Positions 38,265 through 47,782 of a stretch of 64,000 nucleotides of DNA are shown one piece after another. The stretch covers positions 879,953-943,952 of the forward strand of contig OY288107.1 of the NCBI GenBank assembly GCA_958431225.1. Direction: 5' to 3'. Source of the stretch: an uncultured Alphaproteobacteria bacterium. GTDB lineage: Bacteria; Pseudomonadota; Alphaproteobacteria; Puniceispirillales; UBA1172. The notes beneath the pieces are model-generated. The model was not told where the DNA came from. It saw nothing but the letters and a program-made list of their open reading frames with translations, and made no database searches. Made by a program: the position numbers and the translations under genes. Within the stretch, counting starts at the first letter, position 1. Each line of letters opens with the position of its first letter.

Positions 38265-40196
38265 TTACGCTACGCCCCCACCACGTATTTGGCGGTTGCG
38301 CTGGCGGCGGCGTTGGACGGGGTGTTGGACGTTATCATCCTCATCAAACAAATCGGCTAGTTGGGCGGTTACTGCCCCGCCTAATTGATCGACATCGGTA
38401 ATGGTTAGCGCGCGCCCATAATAGCGGGTGACATCGTGTCCGATGCCGATGGCTACCAACTGCACCGGCGAGCGATTTTCAATATAGGTAATGACCTCGC
38501 GCAGGTGGCGTTCTAGGTAATTGCCGGGATTGACCGAAAGCGTCGAATCATCTACGGGGGCACCATCGGAGATGACCATCAAAATGCGGCGGTCTTCGTG
38601 GCGTCCGATGAGGCGGTTATGCGCCCATAGCAATGCCTCGCCATCTATGTTTTCTTTGAGTAAGCCCTCGCGCAACATGAGACCTAGTGCCTTGCGGGCG
38701 CGGCGCATGGGGGCGTCTGCGGATTTATAGATGATATGGCGCAGATCATTTAGGCGTCCGGGATAGGCGGGCTTGCCGGCGCTTTGCCATTCTTCGCGGG
38801 CTTTGCCGCCTTTCCATGCGCGCGTGGTGAAGCCCAAAATTTCCACCTTAACCCCACAACGTTCTAGGGTGCGCGCCAAAATATCCGCCGCCGCCGCGGC
38901 GATGGTGATGGGACGCCCGCGCATGGAACCCGAATTATCGATCAATAGCGAGACCACGGTGTCGCGGAATTTGATTTCGGATTCCATTTTATATGAAAGC
39001 GGGTGGCTCGGTTGCGTGACCACCCGCGATAATTTGCCAGCGTCCAAAATGCCTTCTTCTAGGTCAAAATTCCAACTGCGATTCTGGTGTGCCATCAATT
39101 TTCTTTGCAGGCGATTGGCGAGTTTGGCGATGGCGCCGTGGAGATGTTCTAGTTGTTTGTCTAGGAGCTGGCGGAGGCGCGTGAGCTCATCGCTGTCGCA
39201 TAAATCTTGTGCTTCTATGATTTCGTCGTGGGCTTGGGTGAAGATGCGGTAAAGCTCGGCCTGGGCGCGGGTATTTGGCAGGTTTGCATCTTGGGGGCCG
39301 GCGGCTTGGTCGCCATCAATCGCGGTGGAGTCGGCATCATCGCCATCCCCCTCGCCGCCTTCCATGCTTGGCGCATCCCCCGGGGCTTCTAATCCTTCTT
39401 CTTCAGGGTTGTCGCTAGATTCGCCGCCATCTTGTCCGTTGGGGTTGGGGTTTTCTTCGGTGCTGGTGCTGTTGTCGGCTTCATCATCGCTGGTATCATC
39501 GTCGCTTGAAGCCGTGTCGCCGAGGTCGGTTTCAAGCGCGCCGATGAGCTGGCGCGTCAGTTCGGCATAGGCGTTTTGGTCTTGGATATTGTCGCGCAAT
39601 TTTTGCATCAATGTCCCGGTGCGGGATTCTACCCATGGACGCCATAAATCTACCGCCATGCCAACGCTTTTTGGGGGTTTGGCGCCGGTTAATTCTTGGC
39701 GCAATATCAGCGCGGTGATATGGGCGATGGTTTGGGCCTGGTTGTCATCGCTATTCGGCGGGGCTAGGGGGGTTTGCGCGAATTGCGTCTCTATTTTGGC
39801 TTGCAGATTGTTGGCGACCCCGGCCATTTGTTTGGCGCCGATGGCTTCTACGCGCGTCTGTTCTACCGCATCAAAAATCAGTTTAGCTTCGGGGGCGGTG
39901 GGGGCTTTTTTGTCGTGGATGGCATCGCTGTGATGGGCGAGCCATAAGGCGACACTATCGGCGGTGCCGCGCAGATTCGTGTCGGTAGTAATGGGGGCAG
40001 TGCCTAAGGCAGTGGTGGTGGTGGGCGCATCGTTATTGGGGCGAAAATTGTCTGGGGGGGCGGGGAGGCGAATTTCGCTGGCGGTGATGGCGGTTTGGTT
40101 GCCGCTAAAACGCACGACGTGTTGGCTGCCGCCGGCGAGGGCGCGCAAGGCGGCGGCGGTGGCACGCAGGAACGGCGTGTCCGCATCGCGGCTCAT
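38265..40196 (-). CDS. cobT: Cobaltochelatase subunit CobT
   Basis: 643 residues from ATG 40196, which overlaps the cobS stop (ATGA). CobT is the MIDAS/VWA partner of the AAA+ CobS; with CobN they insert cobalt during aerobic B12 synthesis. There is a long acidic Asp/Ser/Glu-rich linker about residues 225-310, then a C-terminal VWA domain with the metal motif [11 protein letters not shown]. The N-terminal region around residue 65 ([14 protein letters not shown]) is encoded by DNA containing the palindrome TGCCT-A-AGGCA. CobN is not in this window. Confidence 0.93.
   Translation of the reverse strand: MSRDADTPFLRATAAALRALAGGSQHVVRFSGNQTAITASEIRLPAPPDNFRPNNDAPTTTTALGTAPITTDTNLRGTADSVALWLAHHSDAIHDKKAPTAPEAKLIFDAVEQTRVEAIGAKQMAGVANNLQAKIETQFAQTPLAPPNSDDNQAQTIAHITALILRQELTGAKPPKSVGMAVDLWRPWVESRTGTLMQKLRDNIQDQNAYAELTRQLIGALETDLGDTASSDDDTSDDEADNSTSTEENPNPNGQDGGESSDNPEEEGLEAPGDAPSMEGGEGDGDDADSTAIDGDQAAGPQDANLPNTRAQAELYRIFTQAHDEIIEAQDLCDSDELTRLRQLLDKQLEHLHGAIAKLANRLQRKLMAHQNRSWNFDLEEGILDAGKLSRVVTQPSHPLSYKMESEIKFRDTVVSLLIDNSGSMRGRPITIAAAAADILARTLERCGVKVEILGFTTRAWKGGKAREEWQSAGKPAYPGRLNDLRHIIYKSADAPMRRARKALGLMLREGLLKENIDGEALLWAHNRLIGRHEDRRILMVISDGAPVDDSTLSVNPGNYLERHLREVITYIENRSPVQLVAIGIGHDVTRYYGRALTITDVDQLGGAVTAQLADLFDEDDNVQHPVQRRRQRNRQIRGGGVA
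40001..40011 (+). repeat. 11-bp CTNAG-type palindrome inside cobT
   Basis: TGCCT-A-AGGCA has the same centre and arm size as the 13-bp family at 21457-21524 and lies in a low-complexity Thr/Ala stretch of the encoded protein. Confidence 0.55.
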
Positions 40197-41188
40197 ATAT
40201 CGGTGCTTTCTGCTAGCAGTTCGGCACCGAAGCAACGTTGATAATATTCGGCAATGATGGGGCGTTCCATCTCATCGCATTTATTGAGGAAGGAGAGGCA
40301 AAACGCCAATTTATTATCCCCCAAAATATGCGCGTTTTCCGCCCAAGTGATGACCGTGCGGGGGGACATTACTGTGGAAATATCCCCGGCGATAAAGCCT
40401 TGGCGCGTTAGTGCGGCCAAATGCACCATGGCTTCGGCTTCGGTTTTTTTGAGGGGGTTTTTGGCGGCTTTGGCTTTTGCCATGATGATGGCGCATTCTA
40501 GATCATGGGGCAGATAGTTTAGCGTTGCCACAATGGACCATCTATCCATCTGCCCTTGATTGATTTGTTGGGTGCCGTGATAAAGCCCGGTGGTATCGCC
40601 TAGCCCGATGGTATTCGCCGTGGAAAATAACCGAAACGCCGGATGCGGGCGGATGATGCGGTTGGTGTCAAGCAGGGTTAATTTGCCTTCAATTTCTAGA
40701 ACGCGCTGGATGACGAACATGACATCGGCACGCCCGGCATCATATTCATCAAAGACGAGGGCGACGGGGTTTTGTAATGCCCATGGCAGGATGCCTTCGC
40801 GGAATTCGGTGACTTGTTTGCCATCGCGCAGGACGATGCTGTCCTTGCCGATGAGGTCGATGCGGCTGATATGGCTGTCCAGATTGACGCGGATGCATGG
40901 CCAATTTAGGCGTGCCGCCACTTGTTCAATATGCGTGGATTTGCCGGTGCCGTGATAGCCTTGAATCATCACCCGCCGATTGAACGCAAAACCTGCCAGA
41001 ATCGCTAGCGTGGTGTCGTGGTCAAAAACGTAATGGTCGTCGCGGTCGGGGACGTATTCGGAGTTTTGCGAAAACGCCGGGATTTGCATATCGCGATCTA
41101 GCCCGAAAATTTCTTTGGCGGAAATTTTGGTGTCGGGTTCGTTGAGGCTGTGGGCGGGGGGGCGCGTTTCGGGGGATTCGCTTGACAT
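40193..41188 (-). CDS. cobS: Cobaltochelatase subunit CobS
   Basis: 331 residues from ATG 41188, 8 bp after AAGGAA; an in-frame start at 41239 is less supported. It is an AAA+ ATPase with Walker [14 protein letters not shown], Walker [10 protein letters not shown] and the sensor [11 protein letters not shown]. CobS hexamers act with CobT and CobN as an ATP-driven cobalt chelatase. It forms a coupled pair with cobT and follows a J-domain gene by 60 bp. Confidence 0.95.
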   Translation of the reverse strand: MSSESPETRPPAHSLNEPDTKISAKEIFGLDRDMQIPAFSQNSEYVPDRDDHYVFDHDTTLAILAGFAFNRRVMIQGYHGTGKSTHIEQVAARLNWPCIRVNLDSHISRIDLIGKDSIVLRDGKQVTEFREGILPWALQNPVALVFDEYDAGRADVMFVIQRVLEIEGKLTLLDTNRIIRPHPAFRLFSTANTIGLGDTTGLYHGTQQINQGQMDRWSIVATLNYLPHDLECAIIMAKAKAAKNPLKKTEAEAMVHLAALTRQGFIAGDISTVMSPRTVITWAENAHILGDNKLAFCLSFLNKCDEMERPIIAEYYQRCFGAELLAESTDI

Positions 41189-41248
41189 GGTGGGGGTTCC
41201 TTGAAATGTGGATTGATAGGGCGGTTTTACCCGAATCAATTTAATAAA

Positions 41249-41869
41249 TCAAATGGGGCGTTTGTTGGGGCGTCTGTCTGGACAGTAGATGCGTTCTAAT
41301 ACCGTGAAGGCACAGGTGATGGTTTTGATTTTTTCTTCTGCCGCCGCCGCACCGCCATTGGTGTCGGGGTGGTGTTTTTTTACCAGTATTTTATATTGTT
41401 TTTTGATGGTGTTCCATATATCTGCTGGCGGGGTGATGGGGGTGCGTTCTATGGGGGTGATTTCATTAAGTTCCAGGGCTTTCCACGCGCGGCGTTCTTC
41501 CGGGGAGATGTAATGTTCCGGGGTTTGAACTTGCGTGAAAAAGCCGAACGGGTCATTTAGATTCGGTTGAAGTTTGGCACCGGTGCCAAAAAGCCATGCC
41601 GGGCGTTCCCATGTGGTGGCATCGTCAATGCTTTGGTTGATCTCGGCGGTGGTCATGAAGGCGAAATAATTCCACGCGCGGTTATAGGCGCGCACATGTT
41701 CAAGGCAGAACCAGATATAATCGCGTAAGTCATCGCGGTTATGCGGGGCGGGGTAAAGCCCGGTTTCACGGCATCCGGCGTGGGCGCATGGTTGGGGCGC
41801 GGCTTGGGGCGTGGTTTGACGCCGGGGCAGGGAGGCGAGGTCAGATGTGGATATAGAGGCTTTTTTCAT
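41249..41869 (-). CDS. J-domain protein
   Basis: 206 residues. A C-terminal J domain (about 150-200) has the HPD motif in LVKKHHPDTNGG, which stimulates DnaK ATPase. The N-terminal part has CAHAGCRETGLYPAPHNRDDLRD then FCLEHVRAYNRAWNYF, a cysteine/histidine pattern that may bind zinc. This layout matches a conserved alphaproteobacterial DnaJ-like family commonly found next to cobS and bolA. The specific client is unknown. Confidence 0.9.
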   Translation of the reverse strand: MKKASISTSDLASLPRRQTTPQAAPQPCAHAGCRETGLYPAPHNRDDLRDYIWFCLEHVRAYNRAWNYFAFMTTAEINQSIDDATTWERPAWLFGTGAKLQPNLNDPFGFFTQVQTPEHYISPEERRAWKALELNEITPIERTPITPPADIWNTIKKQYKILVKKHHPDTNGGAAAAEEKIKTITCAFTVLERIYCPDRRPNKRPI

Positions 41870-41956
41870 AATGCTATCATATAATCGTCTTTGTTCTTAA
41901 CGCAAGCATCTTGGTGCCATTTGCATGGCTATCCGCAACAGGTTAATATAGAGGTT

Positions 41957-42214
41957 ATGCAACGCATCCAACGTATAAAAACCCGTCTTGTGGCGGAATT
42001 TAAGCCTCGTCAACTCAACGTCATTGATGAATCCGAAGCGCATCGTGGGCATGGGGGGTGGCGTGAAGGGGGCGGCACGCACATTGCTGTGGAAATTGCC
42101 GGTGATGCGTTCAAAAATAAATCGCGTCTTGCCGCGCATCGTATGGTCAATGATGTGCTTAAAGATGAGTTGGAAAATGGGCTCCACGCGCTTCGCATCA
42201 CCATTTTGACCTAA
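41957..42214 (+). CDS. bolA: BolA family protein
   Basis: 85 residues from ATG 41957, 2 bp after GAGG; an upstream frame from 41891 is not supported by homology. BolA proteins pair with monothiol glutaredoxins in iron-sulphur handling. The motifs NVIDESEAHRGH (helix and invariant His region) and KSRLAAHRMVNDVLKDEL are typical. It is divergent from the J-domain gene and overlaps the convergent DUF2889 gene by 4 bp. Confidence 0.93.
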   Translation: MQRIQRIKTRLVAEFKPRQLNVIDESEAHRGHGGWREGGGTHIAVEIAGDAFKNKSRLAAHRMVNDVLKDELENGLHALRITILT

Positions 42215-42765
42215 GATTTTGGCGCGGTTTTGGGGAATAGCCGTGCTACCACCGCGCCATCTTCGTCATAGCTGATGCACGAATTGATTAGACTCGCATA
42301 GGCTTGGTTGTCGCTATTTTCGCCAGCGTTGTTTTCGCGGCGTTTGGTGGCGGCGATGCCGTAATAGGTCTGCATGGCGGTGGTAGCGACCGCGCCCATC
42401 AATTCGGTGATATGCGTGCAGCCTTGGCGCCCGCCGATGGCACCGCGCAGTTGGCGTTGCCAGCCTTTTTCTATGCGGATACCGATTAAATTGCTAAAAG
42501 CTGCGTTGGCTTGGGGGCAGGCCAAATAGGGGCCGGCGAGGGTGGTGGCTTCGGCTTCGCGCACTTCAAAATTATCGTCAATGGCGATGCGTACGCGCAT
42601 ATGGTGGATGGGTTCGCCCGCCTTGATTGCACCGCGGTCGTGGTTGGAGAAATCATAGGTCTTGGTGTCCTTTAATTCGGCTTCTACCTCAATCATGCCA
42701 TCAGCGCGTAAGAAGCCGTCTAGGGTGATGCTACGGCGGTGAAGATGCTGTTTTTTGGGTGTCAT
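42211..42765 (-). CDS. DUF2889 family protein
   Basis: 184 residues. RRSITLDGFLRADGMIEVEAELKDTKTYDF at the N-terminus, HHMRVRIAIDDNF, and RQGCTHITELMGAVATTAMQ with a conserved Cys/His are the features I associate with DUF2889, a family of unknown function. The start overlaps the stop of the CNNM/CBS gene (ATGA), so it belongs to the leftward aroK-aroB-CNNM-DUF2889 run. Confidence 0.85.
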   Translation of the reverse strand: MTPKKQHLHRRSITLDGFLRADGMIEVEAELKDTKTYDFSNHDRGAIKAGEPIHHMRVRIAIDDNFEVREAEATTLAGPYLACPQANAAFSNLIGIRIEKGWQRQLRGAIGGRQGCTHITELMGAVATTAMQTYYGIAATKRRENNAGENSDNQAYASLINSCISYDEDGAVVARLFPKTAPKS

Positions 42766-44057
42766 GATGTCTCCTTTTTTTTAGGCTCAGCCTGAGGCGC
42801 AACCTGAGGTTGTTCGGGCCATAGCCTTATGCGTTGGATGGTGTTGCGTAAACGTTTGACCACGCGAAAGCGCATATTGTAAAAGCGGAATTCCTGCCCC
42901 GGCACCGGGATGCAGCGGGCTTCGTTCAGAATCAGCCCGGCGACCGTGGTGGCTTGGTCGTCGGGTAGGTGGAAGCCTAGGGCGCGGTTGATGTCGCGGA
43001 TGGTGATGCTCCCCTCAATAATCCATGAGCCGTCATTTTGCGGCCAAATCCCGCTCATGACCTCATCGGTCTCATCATCAATTTCGCCGACAATTTCTTC
43101 TAAAATATCTTCTAACGTAACAATGCCGCGGAAATCGCCATATTCATCCACGACCATGGCAAAATGCTCGCGGCGGTTGCGGAAGGCGCGGAGCTGGTTG
43201 ATTAGTGGCGTGGTTTCCGGGACGAAATACGGGGCGGCGGCGATGTCGGTGATGCTGATCTCCGCCAATTTTTTCTGGCTATTCGCATCGCCCAAGGCGC
43301 GCAAGAGGGCTTTGACGTGGAGGACGCCGATGATGTTATCGTGCTGCCCCGCATAGACCGGATGGCGCGTGAATGGCGATGCCATGACTTGGTGGAAGAT
43401 TTTTTGGATGTCTTTACTGGCGTCAAGCATGGCGACCGAGGCGCGGTGGGTCATGACTTCATCAACGCTGACTTCGGCGAGGTCAAGGACGCTGGCGAGC
43501 ATGGCGCCTTGTTCTTTGGTTTCGGCATCGGCACCGCTGGCGTGGATTTCAATGAGTCCGCGCAATTCTTCCTCGCGGTCAATATTGGCGGCGGGATTGC
43601 TAATCAGCCGCCGCAACAGCCAACGCAGACTGATGCTAAAGGGTTTGAGCAGGAACACAATCACCGCCACCGGGCGGGCGACTTTGAGGGCGACATCATC
43701 GGCGTGATGGATGGCGTAGGTTTTGGGGATGACTTCGGCGAAAAGCACTAGAATCACCGTCATTAAAATCGTGGCAAAGAGTACGCCCTTCTCGCCCAAT
43801 AGCGCGATCATAACGCTGGTGGCGAGGGAGGTGGCTAATACATTGACGAGATTATTGCCGATGAGCAGGCTGCTGATGAGCAGGTCGCGGTGCGCGAGTA
43901 GGTGTTCAAAAATGCTGGCGCGTTCTTGTCCCTTGGCGGCGAGGCTCCGCATGCGCGCTTCGCTGGCGGCGGTAAGTGCCGTTTCCGAACCTGAAAAAAA
44001 TGCCGAGAGGGCTAATAGCACCAAGATGACGGCGATTATGCTCAAAAAAATGGTCAT
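42762..44057 (-). CDS. CNNM/CBS-domain membrane protein (CorB/CorC, HlyC family)
   Basis: 431 residues. The N-terminal CNNM domain has three to four membrane helices (SAFFSGSETALTAASEARM, ISSLLIGNNLVNVLATSLA, FAEVIPKTYA). Paired CBS domains follow (VDEVMTHRASVAMLD to AMVVDEYGDFRGIVTLEDILEEIVGEI) and then a CorC_HlyC domain. Members are linked to Mg2+/Co2+ efflux; older names as haemolysins are misleading. The C-terminal tail EQPQVAPQAEP is encoded by two CTNAG-centred palindromes (42783-42812). Both ends overlap neighbours by 4 bp (aroB, DUF2889). Confidence 0.9.
   Translation of the reverse strand: MTIFLSIIAVILVLLALSAFFSGSETALTAASEARMRSLAAKGQERASIFEHLLAHRDLLISSLLIGNNLVNVLATSLATSVMIALLGEKGVLFATILMTVILVLFAEVIPKTYAIHHADDVALKVARPVAVIVFLLKPFSISLRWLLRRLISNPAANIDREEELRGLIEIHASGADAETKEQGAMLASVLDLAEVSVDEVMTHRASVAMLDASKDIQKIFHQVMASPFTRHPVYAGQHDNIIGVLHVKALLRALGDANSQKKLAEISITDIAAAPYFVPETTPLINQLRAFRNRREHFAMVVDEYGDFRGIVTLEDILEEIVGEIDDETDEVMSGIWPQNDGSWIIEGSITIRDINRALGFHLPDDQATTVAGLILNEARCIPVPGQEFRFYNMRFRVVKRLRNTIQRIRLWPEQPQVAPQAEPKKKETS
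42783..42812 (+). repeat. Two CTNAG-type palindromes in the coding tail of the CNNM gene
   Basis: AGGCT-C-AGCCT (42783-42793) and CAACCT-G-AGGTTG (42800-42812). The second is a full 6-1-6 unit like those at 21457-21524. They encode the last Pro/Gln/Ala-rich residues of the protein. Confidence 0.65.
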
Positions 44058-45184
44058 GTTAGTGCTTCTTCCATGCTGGTAGCGGTGAGGATGGCGGTGA
44101 TGTCGGCGGGGGCTATGTCTTTGGCGATGAAGGCATCGCCGATGGCGCGCACTAGCACCAATACCAATCTACTAGCGCGCGTTTTTTTGTCTTTTTCCAT
44201 GTGATTAATCAGGCGGGCGCTATCGGCATGGGCGACTTTTTTGGGTAGGTCGCTCCGCCATGTTGGCAGTGCGGCGAGGCGGAGATGGGCGGCGAGGCGT
44301 TGGCAGGCTTCGGTATCAATAAAACCTAAGCGATGTGAGAGGGCAAATGCGTGCCCTAGCCCCGCCGCTACCGCCTCGCCGTGGAGTAAATCGCCGGCGT
44401 ATCCGGCTTCGGTTTCAAAAGCGTGGGCAAAAGTATGTCCTAGATTGAGTAGGGCGCGTTTGCCTGATTCGGTCTCATCCGCCGCCACGATTGCCGCTTT
44501 GGCTTGGCAACAATGGCGGATGGCGGTGATGAGGGGTTTTTGGTTTTTTTGTAGGACAGCATCGCCGTTTTTTTCCAGCCACGCAAAGAAAGTTTCATCG
44601 CCTAAAAGCCCGTATTTAACCACCTCGGCATAGCCGGCGCGCATTTCGCGTAATGGCAGGGTTTCTAGGCAGTCTAGGTCTATCAATACGGCTTTGGGTT
44701 GATGGAACGCGCCGATTAGATTTTTACCGGCTTTGGCGTTGATGCCGGTTTTGCCGCCGACGGCACTATCCACTTGTGCCAAAAATGTTGTCGGGATTTG
44801 GATGAAATCAAGCCCGCGTAAGAGGCTCGCCGCGCAAAAACCGACTAAATCGCCGATGACGCCGCCGCCGAGCGCAATTAAAATCGTGTCGCGGGTGATG
44901 CCTAAGCCCAAAATTTCCTCCATCAGTGCGCTATAATTTGCCAAGGATTTGGCACTTTCACCGCCTTTGATGGTGATGCTGTGGCAGGGGGTGCTGGTTT
45001 TTAGCGATGTTTCTAGGGGTTTGAGCCAATGCTGTGCCGGGGTTTTGTCGGCTATGATGACCACTTGGCGGTCTTTAATAATAGAGGCTAGGTGGTCGTG
45101 GGCTTGGGCTAAAAGCCCCTGTCCGATATGGATGGCATAGCTGCGCGCGCCTAGGTCAATGGTGATTTGTTCGGGCTTGTTCAT
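44054..45184 (-). CDS. aroB: 3-dehydroquinate synthase
   Basis: 376 residues. AroB makes 3-dehydroquinate from DAHP, the second shikimate step. The NAD-binding GGGVIGDLVGFCAASLLRG, the lysine and zinc regions AGYAEVVKYGLL and LLNLGHTFAHAFE, and LLHGEAVAAGL are present. It follows aroK by 10 bp and overlaps the CNNM gene by 4 bp. Confidence 0.96.
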   Translation of the reverse strand: MNKPEQITIDLGARSYAIHIGQGLLAQAHDHLASIIKDRQVVIIADKTPAQHWLKPLETSLKTSTPCHSITIKGGESAKSLANYSALMEEILGLGITRDTILIALGGGVIGDLVGFCAASLLRGLDFIQIPTTFLAQVDSAVGGKTGINAKAGKNLIGAFHQPKAVLIDLDCLETLPLREMRAGYAEVVKYGLLGDETFFAWLEKNGDAVLQKNQKPLITAIRHCCQAKAAIVAADETESGKRALLNLGHTFAHAFETEAGYAGDLLHGEAVAAGLGHAFALSHRLGFIDTEACQRLAAHLRLAALPTWRSDLPKKVAHADSARLINHMEKDKKTRASRLVLVLVRAIGDAFIAKDIAPADITAILTATSMEEALT

Positions 45185-45194
45185 GTGGGTTCAC

Positions 45195-45758
45195 TCAGCC
45201 TATCTTAAAATATGTTATCAGCGTATCAAGCACTTTTTCTACGGATTCGCTGATTTCTAGCCCATCGGTATTCACCACCAAATCGGCTTGGGCGTAAAAG
45301 GCATCGCGTTTGGCGGTGAGGGCGGTGATGATTTTTAGGGGGTCGCCGTCCTTTAATAACGGACGGCTGGAGGTATTGCTGATGCGCGCAATGAGGGTTT
45401 TTGGCTGGGCTTGGAGCCATAGGGATAGCGCGTGTTTTTTTATCGCTTCGTGGCTGGCGGGTTGACAGAACGCGCCGCCGCCTACCGAAATAATTTGTCG
45501 GGGGCGGGCGTTTAATAGGGCTTTGAGCTCGCGGGTCTCTAGGGTGCGGAATTTTTCCTCGCCGTAAAGCTCAAAAATATCTGCGGTGCTGATGCCGGCG
45601 ATGGCTTCGATGCGTTGGTCGCTATCGGCGTAATTCATATTGAGTATCTCGGCGAGTTTGCGCCCGACACAGCTTTTGCCCGAACCCATATGCCCGACTA
45701 GCACTAGGCTCTTGGGCATCTGTGCCAAGATGCGGGCTTGGTGCTTGCTTATGCTCAT
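45195..45758 (-). CDS. aroK: Shikimate kinase
   Basis: 187 residues from ATG 45758, 7 bp after AGG; ATGs at 45770 and 45779 are alternatives. The P-loop is GHMGSGKSCVG, shikimate binding involves DSDQRIE and FRTLETRELKAL, and the lid contains SSRPLL. It forms an aroK-aroB pair, as in most Alphaproteobacteria, and is divergent from the lipoprotein-xerD-accA run. Confidence 0.94.
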   Translation of the reverse strand: MSISKHQARILAQMPKSLVLVGHMGSGKSCVGRKLAEILNMNYADSDQRIEAIAGISTADIFELYGEEKFRTLETRELKALLNARPRQIISVGGGAFCQPASHEAIKKHALSLWLQAQPKTLIARISNTSSRPLLKDGDPLKIITALTAKRDAFYAQADLVVNTDGLEISESVEKVLDTLITYFKIG

Positions 45759-45844
45759 ATTTTGCCTCATTGCCGACATAATCCTTTATGATAGTATGTG
45801 TTGATAATATCAGCAACAGGCGAAACAACAGGCATGGGATAAAT

Positions 45845-47782
45845 ATGTTAAGGACTCTAAAATGGATGCGCCGCATGCCCGTGCTGGCATGTGTGCTATG
45901 TTTTGTCGTAGCCTGTACCCCTGTGCCGAATGAAGGGGGGCAGAATGAGGGGGAGGGGCAGTTGCGCCCCTTACGCACGGTGCCGGTGCCCAATGATACG
46001 CCGAATGATGGGGCGGTGGATGCACCGCTTGCCGAAACCGGAACAGAGGCGGCGGCATTGGATATTACCGGCGCCCTTGGTGCGCCACCACAAACCGAGA
46101 CGCCTACTGCCGAAATAATTGGCGAATCAGCTGATGCGGAGGCACCAAAAACCGCCGTGCCCGCGGCACTGTCCGCGACACCGCCCCTTTTGGCTCCGCG
46201 GTCGCGTTTGGTTAGTCAGGACCCTAGCGTTGTGCGTCTGGCTACTATTGGGGCGTCTATGGATATTATTAGCGATGATTCGGGGGTGCTTGGGCATACC
46301 ATGTGGCGGAATACGACGCTTGATGCGGCGATGCGGTTGTTTGGGCATCTGCCTGTGCGCCCATCTTCGCGCCATATTGACCGCCTTGTGCGCCATATTA
46401 TGGTCAGTTATGCGATGCCTCCTGAGGGCGCGTTGGCGGCTGCCGATACCTATTTGGCGGCGCGGTTGGAATGGTTGCGGGCGCGGGGGCTTTCGGATGC
46501 GCGCGCGGCGCTGGTGCGTCAATTACCCGATGATGCGCGTTGGCTTGATGAGGCGGTATTTCTCATCGGGCATGATTTGATTACCCGCAATGATATTGAT
46601 GCTTGCGCGCTTGGCGAACGCATGGCGCCATTAGATAGTGATACCCTTGATGATAATAGTGGGCGCGCGGAATTTTGGGCGAAATTGCGGATTTTTTGCA
46701 ATTTGCGTCTGGGCGAAGAGGCGTTAGCGGCGTTTCGCTTTGATCTGTTGGCAGAGCGCGGTAGCGATGATGCGCTATTTCTTGGCTTGATACGCGCCCG
46801 CCTTGAAGGGGGTGCGGTGTCGTTGCCCCAAGAAATTGCCCCGACCGCGCTCAATTTGGCGTTGATGGATTTGGAACAGGTGCCGATTGCCGGGGAGTTG
46901 CGCGCACAAATGCCGTTGGGTCTGGCGCAAAGCCTGGCACGGCTTAATTATGTTGATGCCGATGCTGCCTATATTCAGCACGGTATCGGCTTCTATTTTC
47001 GCCACCAACCCTTATCCGAACAATCTACTATTTGGCGCGATATTGCCGGGGAGGGGGTGCCACTGGCGACGGCGCTGACGCAATTTTTGGATACCAATAC
47101 CGACCCCCTCACCGAATCTAGCCAACGCATTATGTTCTGGCATAGTCTTTTGGGGCTGGCATCGGGCGCGGAAAAACAACGTCTGGCGGTGCTGGCGCTC
47201 GCGCATGATATGGAGCGTATTGGTGGCGGCGCGTTGGCGGTTTGGGCACCGCATTTAACCCCCCAAAGCGCCCTCGGCGGCGATCTATTAGCTATTGCTG
47301 GGATGAATTTACCGAGTTTCCACGCGTTGACACCCCATCAAAGCGCTTGGGTTGCTTTAGAGGACGCGCTGCTGGCTGGGGAGGTGAGCCAAGCGCATTT
47401 ACGTCTGCTTGAAGCCCAAGATGCCGCGCCTTTATTGGCGCGCATCGGTGTTGCTGTGGGGGATATTGCCCCGGAAGATGCGTTTAGCGGGCGCGGGGTG
47501 CTGGCGGTCGCACCGCAACCTTTGGCTTATGCGGATATGCAGATTCTGGCGGGGCTTGATGCGGCGCTTGCCCCTGCCGAAAGCGTGTTGCTGGTCGCGG
47601 CGATTTTGGGCACGACGCCCCTGCAACATTTGAGCCATCAAGATGCTGCCGTGCTGGCGGGGGTGCTTTATGATGCTGGGCTGGTGGTGGAAAGCCGCCG
47701 CTTTGCCCTCGAGATTTTACGTAGTTGGGGGGGCTATCGCCGTCTCAAAATGGCGGAGCGCACTGATGCCGGAAATTCCTGA
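45845..47782 (+). CDS. Large putative lipoprotein of unknown function
   Basis: 645 residues from ATG 45845. A signal peptide ends in a lipobox (FVVAC), then a Pro/Glu/Gly-rich spacer of about 100 residues. The rest is alanine/leucine-rich and helical, with repeated pairs such as GLARARLEGG and LAQSLARL, suggesting a TPR-like solenoid, but no named domain is visible. Position before xerD and accA and opposite aroK is conserved for large unknown proteins in related bacteria, from memory. It is predicted to sit on the inner or outer membrane facing the periplasm. Its end overlaps xerD by 17 bp. Confidence 0.75.
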   Translation: MLRTLKWMRRMPVLACVLCFVVACTPVPNEGGQNEGEGQLRPLRTVPVPNDTPNDGAVDAPLAETGTEAAALDITGALGAPPQTETPTAEIIGESADAEAPKTAVPAALSATPPLLAPRSRLVSQDPSVVRLATIGASMDIISDDSGVLGHTMWRNTTLDAAMRLFGHLPVRPSSRHIDRLVRHIMVSYAMPPEGALAAADTYLAARLEWLRARGLSDARAALVRQLPDDARWLDEAVFLIGHDLITRNDIDACALGERMAPLDSDTLDDNSGRAEFWAKLRIFCNLRLGEEALAAFRFDLLAERGSDDALFLGLIRARLEGGAVSLPQEIAPTALNLALMDLEQVPIAGELRAQMPLGLAQSLARLNYVDADAAYIQHGIGFYFRHQPLSEQSTIWRDIAGEGVPLATALTQFLDTNTDPLTESSQRIMFWHSLLGLASGAEKQRLAVLALAHDMERIGGGALAVWAPHLTPQSALGGDLLAIAGMNLPSFHALTPHQSAWVALEDALLAGEVSQAHLRLLEAQDAAPLLARIGVAVGDIAPEDAFSGRGVLAVAPQPLAYADMQILAGLDAALAPAESVLLVAAILGTTPLQHLSHQDAAVLAGVLYDAGLVVESRRFALEILRSWGGYRRLKMAERTDAGNS

